From positions 1 to 30,322 of the forward strand of contig UQCV01000023.1 in assembly GCA_900539665.1 (NCBI GenBank): 30,322 nucleotides of DNA, written 5' to 3'. The notes beneath the pieces were generated by a model. The model saw only the letters and a program-made list of their open reading frames with translations, was not told the DNA's origin and did not search any database. The DNA is from an uncultured Succinivibrionaceae bacterium. Its GTDB lineage: Bacteria > Pseudomonadota > Gammaproteobacteria > Enterobacterales > Succinivibrionaceae. Shown piece after piece: positions 24,197-30,322 of this stretch. The position numbers and the translations under genes were made by a program. Within the stretch, counting starts at the first letter, position 1; every line of letters starts with the position of its first letter.

Positions 24197-24750
24197 AAAG
24201 CCTCCAAAAATCCCTTTGAATTATGAACTTATAATCCCAAGGGCCAAAAATACACCAAAACCCATTCATAATACATACGTTTATAACAGGCTCAAATTTA
24301 CCTTAGAACATACTTCACATTAAGTTATGCACAATCTAAGTTCCTAAACAATAATGTTAACAAGGAAAAAATTAACGTTTAGTAAAAAAGAATTTAGATC
24401 TATTGATTTACGCGTACCAAAGCTATTACTAACGCAAACAAAGCTAGTCGACCCAGTAATAAACTACTTATTTTTTGTCAATTGTTGTTTCTTGCCAATA
24501 CTTAGACAATTCCTAGACTATTATTCTATTCTTTTATTCTTTTATTCTTTGTTAAGTATGTATAAACGTCCAAAATTCGACGTCTTCTAAATATCATAAA
24601 CCAAGACCGTGAAATTTAAGACAATCCTAGATTACTATATGTAAAATAGAGTTAGAAACAGCTTTCATTTCACGCTCTGATAATCATAATTGACGTAAAT
24701 AATGACATTTTTACTTTACCAATAAAACAACCGGGACGTAAATTTTCAAA
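24197..24750. other. Divergent cheV/flgA spacer with octamer microsatellite
   Basis: This 554-bp AT-rich region separates cheV and flgA. It holds the cheV promoter candidate and an 8-bp tandem repeat, ATTCTTTT, nearly three copies at 24528-24550. A 78-codon frame at 24354-24590 lacks a ribosome site and has low-complexity AT-driven composition, so I do not call it a gene. No convincing flgA promoter was found. Confidence 0.6.
24268..24295 (-). promoter_or_regulatory. Candidate sigma-70 promoter of cheV
   Basis: On the minus strand, TTGAGC (24295-24290) and TATTAT (24273-24268) are 16 bp apart, about 70 bp before the cheV start. No good sigma-54 or sigma-28 site is visible in this leader. Confidence 0.35.
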
Positions 24751-25521
24751 ATGAATAACAATTTTGACGCTTTAAAATTTCGAATTGTGACCAAAGTCGA
24801 ACTACTAAAAACTTCACTCACGCGCATTGTAGTAGCCTTGCCTTTAAGTGCAATTTTCATCTTTAATACAACAATTTGCCTTGCAGATGAAGAATATAAT
24901 CGTCAATTAGAAGAACAGGCTTATGACTTTATTTACGACTTGGCCCAAGAAGAAATTCAGCCCGACGAAAAAGTTGAAATCGAACTGAGCAAAATATCAA
25001 GTGGCACTAATTACCCAATTTGCGAAGGTGAACTTAAATTTGAAAACGCCGGCGGTAAGCTAAGACGCAATAATTCCGTTAAGGTCGCCTGCCGTAGTGA
25101 AACTACCCCTTATTATTTTTATTTAAGCGCTAGAGTTACGGTCTCTGCCCCTTTTGTCACCGTCATCAATGCCGTACCTCGAGGGACCGTGCTTACAGCT
25201 GATAATCTCACTATCGATTACATGAATAAGGTCTTAGACCGCGGCACCGCTTTTACCGATCCGGCTGAACTTGATGGAGTTCGCACCAAAAGAGATTTAA
25301 AACCAGGCTCACCCATTTCCAAAAATCAAATTTGCGTTATCTGCCGAGGAGATGAAGTCTTTATCGAAGCAAGTCACGGAGCTCTTAGTGTTAAGACCAA
25401 AGGGGAGGCTATGCAAGATGGTTCTTATCACGAAAAAATTCGAGTCAAAAATCTTAAATCTGGAAAAGTGGTACGGGGAGAAGTTTTAGACCACGAAACT
25501 GTTAGCGTTATTTCACACTAG
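24751..25521 (+). CDS. flgA: Flagellar P-ring assembly chaperone FlgA
   Basis: FlgA is a periplasmic chaperone for P-ring (FlgI) assembly. The 256-residue product has a long basic N-region and a hydrophobic core (IVVALPLSAIFIFNTTICLA) with probable cleavage after CLA. The C-terminal SAF domain carries VINAVPRGTVLTADNLTID, RDLKPGSPIS and VRVKNLKSGKVVRGEV-like segments, the usual FlgA ending. The ribosome site is weak (GGGACG, about 15 bp from the ATG). The flgA / flgM neighbourhood beside cheV matches Vibrio. A hairpin separates it from flgM, so the two may be transcribed separately. Confidence 0.94.
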   Translation: MNNNFDALKFRIVTKVELLKTSLTRIVVALPLSAIFIFNTTICLADEEYNRQLEEQAYDFIYDLAQEEIQPDEKVEIELSKISSGTNYPICEGELKFENAGGKLRRNNSVKVACRSETTPYYFYLSARVTVSAPFVTVINAVPRGTVLTADNLTIDYMNKVLDRGTAFTDPAELDGVRTKRDLKPGSPISKNQICVICRGDEVFIEASHGALSVKTKGEAMQDGSYHEKIRVKNLKSGKVVRGEVLDHETVSVISH

Positions 25522-25599
25522 CAAAAACTCTTAAAATAGAGTTAAATTCTATTTAAACCACCGTTTTTATTAAAAATAATTGTTATTTTACCCCAAGCC

Positions 25600-25633
25600 A
25601 ACATTTACCAAGAAACCGAATTTGGTAAATGTT
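25600..25633 (+). terminator. Hairpin between flgA and flgM
   Basis: AACATTTACCAA and TTGGTAAATGTT form a perfect 12-bp stem around a 10-base loop, followed by TATCTAC. It has the position of a terminator, but the T-tail is poor. Confidence 0.5.
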
Positions 25634-25707
25634 TATCTACTAATACGCGCTTAATTTCCAAAAGTATTTTAGCCACAAAATTTTTAACTTTTTTTTGCAA
25701 AAAAAAC

Positions 25708-25734
25708 TTAAGATTTTTGTAATTTAGCCGATAA
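25708..25734 (+). promoter_or_regulatory. Sigma-28 (FliA) promoter of flgM
   Basis: TTAAGATT-N11-GCCGATAA matches the enteric sigma-28 consensus TAAAGTTT-N11-GCCGATAA: the -10 is perfect, the -35 is six of eight, and the spacing is exact. It lies 65 bp before the flgM ATG, so FlgM is made under the sigma factor it inhibits. Confidence 0.92.
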
Positions 25735-25798
25735 CAGAGCAAAGGCCGAACATGACGGTTATAATAAATTAAAAAAGAGAGAAAGGCAGGTATATATC

Positions 25799-26158
25799 AT
25801 GGCTACTATAGATTTCAATAAGAGCTACGCTCAAAACCAAATAAACAGTACCAAACTTCAGGATTTAAATCGCACTCAAAACGCAGAATTAGCAAAGGTT
25901 AATCAAGCCAAAGCTAAAACTACTGCTGGTGTTGGTGAAAATGTGGCGCGTTCAAGCGCAGATGCTGTAATCCTCACCGATACCGCTAAAAAATTAAATG
26001 CCGCTCAAGAACGCGCTAAAAACGCTAGTGGGGTTGATAATAGCAAAGTTGCAGCCCTCAAAAAAGCTTTAGCCGATGGCACATACAGTATTGATTACCA
26101 ACGTTTAGCTTCTAACATGGTAGCTTCAGAATCCGAACTTAATTCTATATTCGGTTAA
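25799..26158 (+). CDS. flgM: Anti-sigma-28 factor FlgM
   Basis: FlgM binds and blocks the flagellar sigma factor FliA until the hook is complete, when it is exported. The 119-residue product has a disordered N-terminus rich in Asn/Gln/Lys and the C-terminal sigma-binding region (SADAVILTDTAKKL, then VAALKKALADGTYSIDYQRL and ASNMVASE), which is the FlgM family pattern. It is slightly longer than the enteric protein (97). It is preceded by a near-consensus sigma-28 promoter and followed by a strong terminator, giving a single-gene autoregulated unit. Confidence 0.93.
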   Translation: MATIDFNKSYAQNQINSTKLQDLNRTQNAELAKVNQAKAKTTAGVGENVARSSADAVILTDTAKKLNAAQERAKNASGVDNSKVAALKKALADGTYSIDYQRLASNMVASESELNSIFG

Positions 26159-26257
26159 AGTTGCTCCTACGCCATGAGCTAAACTATGCTTTGACCTGCC
26201 TGCCTTAAGGTCAAAAGTTTTATAGGTAAAGCTCGGTTAAATAGATTTGCCTTTTTC

Positions 26258-26294
26258 TCCCTCAGTCTAAAGCCAAGACTGAGGGATTTTTATT
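26258..26294 (+). terminator. Terminator after flgM
   Basis: TCCCTCAGTCT and AGACTGAGGGA form a perfect 11-bp stem with a 7-base loop, followed by TTTTTATTT. Confidence 0.9.
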
Positions 26295-26538
26295 TCTAAG
26301 AGCTACTTTTAGTCGCATTTTCAACGTTTTATTCTTTGAATTTTATCCTTTAAACGCAAGAAACATGTAAGATAACATAAGCTTTGTTATTTTCATTTTA
26401 TAGCTCCATAAAATGCTTTAGGAAACTTAGATTGCGCTTATCAAACGCGTAACAAGATCCTAGAATCATTAGCATATTTACCAAAGTTATTAACATTTAT
26501 TTCAAACTCTAAATTACTTGTAAAAACAGGACTTACTT
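26295..26538. other. flgN upstream region
   Basis: This is the AT-rich stretch between the flgM terminator and flgN. It should hold the flgN promoter, but I find no sigma-54 or sigma-28 match and only loose sigma-70-like hexamers. Confidence 0.5.
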
Positions 26539-26964
26539 ATGGCTGAACGCGCTTTAATTGAGATACTCAAATGCCAAGACGAAATTCTCAATAAATTAAA
26601 AAAAGTTCTAGAACAGGAATATGCGGTACTCTCTGAACGTAAAGCCCTAGAACTTAATGCTATTAATGAAGAGAAGTCTAAACTTTTACTCGAATTGCAG
26701 ACTAATGATCAATCCATTCGTTGCCACAGTGAACGTGACCGTTTAAAAAACGATTACGATAAATTCCGCATCATATTAACTAAGAAATTAGCCGACGTCC
26801 AAAAACAAAACGAAGTAAACGGGCGGTTAGTAGATCTTAACTTAGCAGCTAATCGTCGCTTAGCGCAAGCCCTCATTGAAATTAGAGATCGTAACACTAT
26901 GACTTACGACAACAAAGGCAATCAAAACGCCATCCGTGGCAAACATTTTAACTTTGAAGCCTAA
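26539..26964 (+). CDS. flgN: Flagellar export chaperone FlgN
   Basis: FlgN is a cytoplasmic chaperone that escorts the hook-filament junction proteins FlgK and FlgL to the export apparatus. The 141-residue product is almost wholly helical and heptad-like, from EILKCQDEILNKLKKVLEQE to an AANRRLAQALIEIRDR region near the C-terminus, as in the FlgN family. Sequence identity in this family is low, so the call rests also on position next to flgM and on size. An AGGA site precedes the ATG. flgK and flgL themselves are not in the window. Confidence 0.8.
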   Translation: MAERALIEILKCQDEILNKLKKVLEQEYAVLSERKALELNAINEEKSKLLLELQTNDQSIRCHSERDRLKNDYDKFRIILTKKLADVQKQNEVNGRLVDLNLAANRRLAQALIEIRDRNTMTYDNKGNQNAIRGKHFNFEA

Positions 26965-27074
26965 ATTTATGGGGCGATACATTGGCTTTTTGGGGCTTAA
27001 CTCTCCTCCGTTTGGCCGGCAAATTATATTAACGCCACCAAACACTATAAGACATCACAAAATAAGACCTAACA

Positions 27075-27112
27075 AAAAAACCTTGGTTTAACCACCAAGG
27101 TTTTTTGCTTTT
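27075..27112. terminator. Bidirectional terminator after flgN
   Basis: AAAAAACCTTGGT (27075-27087) and ACCAAGGTTTTTT (27094-27106) pair perfectly, with A-run and T-run flanks. It can serve flgN on plus and transcripts from flgOP on minus. Confidence 0.88.
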
Positions 27113-27186
27113 TTACGTTAGTCTTTTTACTTGTTTTAAGCTTTAGCTAGGATTTAAACACTTAAAATCAACGTAGCTTAGACTAT

Positions 27187-27379
27187 CTGACTGCTCCCAC
27201 GGGCAAGTCCGTGGGGTTCTGATTGCCAAGTGTAGCTTGTAATCGTACACCATTTTCAGGCTTTGGAGTTACAAGTGTAAATCTGTTTGAATCAGGACTT
27301 TTATTACCAAAGAGTCCTACGACCACATTAGCGGTAAATTTCTGTCTTACGACAAGGAAGTACAGTCTATCTTCCTAAC
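27187..27379 (-). mobile_element. 193-bp IS200/IS605-type end remnant, copy 2
   Basis: This is the inverted counterpart of 2573-2765, with six substitutions in 193 bp and no gaps. Its terminal hairpin lies at 27196-27215 (CCCACGGG / TCCGTGGG, CAAG loop on the plus strand). It starts four bases past the flgP stop codon. The ~60-codon open frame is preserved as in copy 1. No transposase gene is attached. Confidence 0.65.
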
Positions 27380-27382
27380 TAA

Positions 27383-27829
27383 CTACAGAGCCCCGCGCAT
27401 TTTATAGATATCGTAAAGCACCCTGCTATCTAACTCCAACTCTGTCACATACATGTTATTTATTGGGTATGATCGAACGACCCGCGCCCCTTTAATCAAA
27501 CCTGCAGTACGTGCTTTAAGACGGTTGTTTTGCTGGACATTGTCTTTTAAATCTGTATCCGCGATAAGATTCTGCCCAAATACTTGTTCACTTAGTTCGC
27601 GGTAAGCGTCTAGTTTAGAAGCCCGCATAGCTTGTAAGGTTCTATCATCTCTCGTCGGACCAGGTTGACGCGAAATAACAGCATAACCACTAGCTCGATA
27701 CACCGGATAACGATCTGGAGTTTCCACGTCATCGTAACGCATTAACTCTAAAGTATCACAAGCCGTAAGTAAGGCTCCAACTCCCAAGCATAAAACTGCT
27801 AAAATCATTAGCTTTAACTGTTTTAACAT
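27383..27829 (-). CDS. flgP: Flagellar outer-membrane lipoprotein FlgP
   Basis: FlgP is a lipoprotein needed for flagellar function in Vibrio and relatives, where it forms the outer-membrane-associated H-ring/basal-disk structure together with FlgO and FlgT. The 148-residue product has a lipoprotein signal with lipobox LTAC (Cys24) and a mature LPP20-type domain containing VYRASGYAVISRQPG, MRASKLDAYRELSEQVFG and IKGARVVRSYPINNMYVTELELD. Its size fits the Vibrio protein. It lies 9 bp after flgO and shares that transcript. Its stop codon is four bases before a mobile-element remnant. Confidence 0.92.
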   Translation of the reverse strand: MLKQLKLMILAVLCLGVGALLTACDTLELMRYDDVETPDRYPVYRASGYAVISRQPGPTRDDRTLQAMRASKLDAYRELSEQVFGQNLIADTDLKDNVQQNNRLKARTAGLIKGARVVRSYPINNMYVTELELDSRVLYDIYKMRGAL

Positions 27830-27838
27830 GCGATCCTC

Positions 27839-28873
27839 CTACTTTCTATCGTATTGACTTTGGCCACTAGCATCTCTTACTAACAGCCCCCCAACGCCCA
27901 TAGTAGAAGCAGGATATGTAACAGCTTCATAACAATCCTTGTGGCATTTAGATACCGTTCCACTACCTTGAGCACAGGCCGTGCAGGCTCCTTCACCTGT
28001 ATAACTAGCTGAATTATTTTTTACAGGTGGAACTTTATAAGCTATAACTTGGTTATCAGGTTCATTAGTCACAACAGGAGCATCACGGTTAGTTAAACCT
28101 TGTTTATTTAGTTTTTTAGTTCTAGCCTTAGTTTTAGTGGCGTAAGTTCCTTTTTTAGTATTAGAAGCTTTATTCGCAGTTACACGTTTAAAACTCTTTT
28201 TTTCACTTTTTACCGCCGGCTGTTTATTTAAAGAAGAATTAGTCGCCACTAAATTGGGAGCTACTGGATAAAGTGGGGATAAACCAGCTAAATTACAAGT
28301 CGATGCCCCTGCGCGGTAACATTTAGGTAGCACTTCATATGGAATAAAAAGCTCAGATGAACCTTCAACCACTTGGGTCTTTAGGTTTACTAAACGGGCA
28401 TAAAGCATTACCCCAGTGTCGTTGCGACTTAAAGTACCACTAAGGACCCGGCTAACATTAGCCTTTGAGGCAAGTTTTTGCCAATTACGACTATAGATAT
28501 AGTCACCTTCTTTAGTAACTTCCAACCAACCTTTAAGCTTATACTCGTAAACCGGGAAGCCACGTTTATGTAAAGCATTAACAAACTGTTCTGCTAATTC
28601 ACGCCCTAGCCAATCAGTTTGCTCTAAAGATGACACATCAACGGGAGTGGCAATCGCCACTAATCCTGTTACTGCTCCCGGCCCCATTGAACCCACGACT
28701 CGCCCCACTAATCCGTCCGCCATCATAGCTAAACGGGTCGCATCATGTGTCTTTTCCTCTTGGGACGCTTGGCGTGGTGCTGGCGCTGATGTAGATTTAG
28801 TCACTGAAGTTGTACATGCACTTAACGCAAGTACCCCAGCTACTCCAAGTGCTACTAAAAATTTACCTTTCAT
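27839..28873 (-). CDS. flgO: Flagellar outer-membrane lipoprotein FlgO, with long Lys-rich and Cys-containing tail
   Basis: FlgO is an outer-membrane lipoprotein tied to the polar flagellum, acting with FlgP and FlgT. I chose the ATG at 28873, with GAGGTGGG before it; a TTG four codons upstream overlaps that site. The 344-residue product has lipobox LSAC (Cys20) and a FlgO core at about residues 42-180 (DGLVGRVVGSM, TDWLGRELAEQFVNALHKRG, VSRVLSGTLSRNDTGVMLYAR, LVNLKTQ). Beyond the core are a very Lys-rich stretch (about 217-258) and a terminal region with Cys297, Cys300, Cys310 and Cys314 as CTAC and CHKDC. The Vibrio protein is much shorter (my recollection is a little over 200 residues), so this tail is unusual. 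It is preceded by a sigma-54 site and divergent from flgT. Confidence 0.88.
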   Translation of the reverse strand: MKGKFLVALGVAGVLALSACTTSVTKSTSAPAPRQASQEEKTHDATRLAMMADGLVGRVVGSMGPGAVTGLVAIATPVDVSSLEQTDWLGRELAEQFVNALHKRGFPVYEYKLKGWLEVTKEGDYIYSRNWQKLASKANVSRVLSGTLSRNDTGVMLYARLVNLKTQVVEGSSELFIPYEVLPKCYRAGASTCNLAGLSPLYPVAPNLVATNSSLNKQPAVKSEKKSFKRVTANKASNTKKGTYATKTKARTKKLNKQGLTNRDAPVVTNEPDNQVIAYKVPPVKNNSASYTGEGACTACAQGSGTVSKCHKDCYEAVTYPASTMGVGGLLVRDASGQSQYDRK

Positions 28874-28950
28874 TGCCCACCTCAAATATTGATGTATTCT
28901 TTTATATGATACCCTTTAATTCATCCGAACTATATGTTGTTCATCAAAAC

Positions 28951-28966
28951 TGCGGGAAGGTTGCCA
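28951..28966 (-). promoter_or_regulatory. Candidate sigma-54 promoter of flgOP
   Basis: The minus strand reads TGGCAACCTTCCCGCA: intact TGGCA and GCA with exact GG-N10-GC spacing, and four mismatches elsewhere. It lies about 80 bp before flgO. Confidence 0.65.
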
Positions 28967-29010
28967 TAAAATCCATCAGATAAGTGATATATTTTTGGCA
29001 TTCTGCTCTA

Positions 29011-29026
29011 TGGTACATATAATGCA
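29011..29026 (+). promoter_or_regulatory. Candidate sigma-54 promoter of flgT
   Basis: TGGTACATATAATGCA keeps GG-N10-GC and has three mismatches to the -24/-12 consensus. It lies 42 bp before the flgT ATG, divergent from the flgOP site with about 45 bp between them. Confidence 0.65.
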
Positions 29027-29068
29027 ATAACCATACCGAGTTAAAAATTTTTCACGGAGCGTCAAAAC

Positions 29069-30229
29069 ATGAACAGATTATTCAAATCAGCAGCCCTTCT
29101 TTTTATGCTTGCCACCGTTCCATGTCAGGCGCAGTGGTATGAAACCGAAGGCACAGCTCAAATTAGGAATGGTGATACGGCGCAAGCCCGCATCAAAGCT
29201 ACTGATGAAGCCATTCGCCAAGCAATGCTTGAATCTGGTTCTTTTGTTAGTACTACTCAAAATATGACCGATGGCGTTTATGGCGATGACTTTTTTAATA
29301 TCGCTTCCAATAACAACATCAAACAATATTCCTTGATATCGGAAAAACGCCATAACGGTTTTTTGACAGTCAAAATTCGTGTTTTTATGGATGAAGATCC
29401 AACCTCTTGCACGGGCAAAAGTTACCGTAAAGCCGTCATGCCAATTTTATTCGTTTACGGCGAACAACAATACCAAGCAAGTGAAAATGGGCTTGAAGGT
29501 ATCAACACTTGGCTTACTTCTCAATTCACTCAAGAATTGAAGAACAACCCTACTAATATTACCACTCCGTTCTATAACAAAAACACCGGTATTGATCCGG
29601 CTCAAACCAACACTAGTACAGAAAAACTAGCCGCCACTATTAGACATATTGCTCGGACCCAAGATGTACAATTCGTAAGTTTTGGGGTGATTCGAGACCT
29701 CGCTAAACACAAAGAAGACTCCTCTTGGCTAAAACAAAATTTCGGTGATGATTACCGGGAAATAAGCTTTGATATCTATGTCTACGATGGACTTACCGCC
29801 CAAGAAGTATTCCACTCTAATTATCACCACACCTCAAAATGGGATTTGGGTAATCCGGTCAATCTATATAGCGAATTTTTTGCCCAAAGCGAATATGGTT
29901 TTGCCGCGAAACAGCTTATTAAAAAGGCCGCTGCAGATGTATCGAACACCATTTCATGTTTAAAACCAACAGGTCGAGTTCTTAAAACCGATGCCGATGG
30001 TTACGTTTACATCAACTTAGGACGTAAACACAAAGTTCGCCAAGGCACTAGGTTTTATTTAGAGCAAAGTTCATACTTTCAAGATAACGACGAATTGCCA
30101 CGAAACAACCTTGAACGCGCTCAAGCTGTCTACAAAGTGGAAAAAGTTTTTGAGAACACGGCTGTGTTAAAAAGTGTAGGGTTGCCAGACGGCAACATCC
30201 AACCTGATGACCTTGCGGTGGCAGAATAA
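29069..30229 (+). CDS. flgT: Flagellar H-ring protein FlgT
   Basis: FlgT forms the H-ring around the basal body of polar flagella in Vibrio and relatives, helping outer-membrane secretion and anchoring of the Na+-driven stator. The 386-residue precursor has a signal peptide (LLFMLATVPCQA, cleaved before QWYE). The N-terminal WYETEGTAQIRNGDTAQAR, the middle domain with DVQFVSFGVIRDLA and FDIYVYDGLTAQEVFHSNY, and the C-terminal SH3-like part (DGYVYINLGRKHKVRQGTRF) match FlgT domain order. GGAG precedes the ATG. It diverges from flgO-flgP, the Vibrio arrangement. Confidence 0.93.
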   Translation: MNRLFKSAALLFMLATVPCQAQWYETEGTAQIRNGDTAQARIKATDEAIRQAMLESGSFVSTTQNMTDGVYGDDFFNIASNNNIKQYSLISEKRHNGFLTVKIRVFMDEDPTSCTGKSYRKAVMPILFVYGEQQYQASENGLEGINTWLTSQFTQELKNNPTNITTPFYNKNTGIDPAQTNTSTEKLAATIRHIARTQDVQFVSFGVIRDLAKHKEDSSWLKQNFGDDYREISFDIYVYDGLTAQEVFHSNYHHTSKWDLGNPVNLYSEFFAQSEYGFAAKQLIKKAAADVSNTISCLKPTGRVLKTDADGYVYINLGRKHKVRQGTRFYLEQSSYFQDNDELPRNNLERAQAVYKVEKVFENTAVLKSVGLPDGNIQPDDLAVAE

Positions 30230-30322
30230 CTTCAAGCGATCGCGATCTCAATCAAAACTAGCCACCGGTAGTAAGTACGCATGAATAAAAGAATTTTGTA
30301 AAGAATGGCTAAAACAAAGGCT

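Noticed and set aside
24354..24590. 78-codon ORF between cheV and flgA
   Set aside because: No ribosome site, AT-driven composition and an internal microsatellite; no recognisable protein pattern.
1..30322. Complete IS element, prophage or defence island
   Set aside because: No transposase, integrase, phage structural, nuclease or toxin gene is present; only short element ends.

Overview
The window is one stretch of an AT-rich gammaproteobacterial chromosome. Enterobacterial-type Mpl, ProS, ApbE and bio genes sit beside a Vibrio/Aeromonas-type flagellar block: flgT / flgOP / flgN / flgM / flgA / cheV-cheR-flgBCDEFGHI, including the H-ring genes flgO, flgP and flgT. NqrM and ApbE imply a Na+-translocating NADH:quinone oxidoreductase encoded elsewhere. 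This points to Aeromonadales, possibly a low-GC Succinivibrionaceae-like lineage. That placement is an inference from gene content and base composition, not a database match.

Layout. 1-2100: the end of a repeat remnant, then mpl (murein peptide recycling) on the minus strand. 2087-4200: nqrM and apbE, both for Na+-NQR maturation, separated by a 193-bp IS200/IS605-type end remnant; a strong terminator follows apbE. 4250-6240: proS. 6348-7070: an unknown secreted protein. 7244-12241: biotin synthesis, with bioF-bioC and bioB on minus and bioA divergent on plus; the bioB-bioA spacer carries a long dyad. bioD is absent. 12383-13189: an unknown, probably lipid-anchored or secreted protein.

13441-30229: flagellum and chemotaxis. 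The minus-strand rod/hook/ring genes are split into separately promoted blocks: flgBCD, flgE, flgF-G-H and flgI. Each block is preceded by a sigma-54 type (-24/-12) sequence. Divergent sigma-54 sites also precede flgOP and flgT. flgM has a near-consensus sigma-28 (FliA) promoter. Together these fit a tiered cascade: sigma-54 drives hook-basal-body genes, and sigma-28 drives the anti-sigma factor FlgM. flgJ, flgK and flgL do not follow flgI; a terminator does.

Two families of short mobile-element remnants run through the window. One is a 55-bp palindromic unit, identical in two copies, each placed so that its TTTAAC edge contains the stop codon of the upstream gene (bioC, flgD); a decayed third copy lies beyond mpl. 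The other is a 193-bp unit in inverted orientation at 2573-2765 and 27187-27379 that resembles the tnpB tail plus right end of an IS605-type element. No intact transposase, CRISPR array, tRNA or rRNA was seen. The repeats and the modular sigma-54 architecture are the most unusual content; I found no clearly new defence or biosynthetic system.
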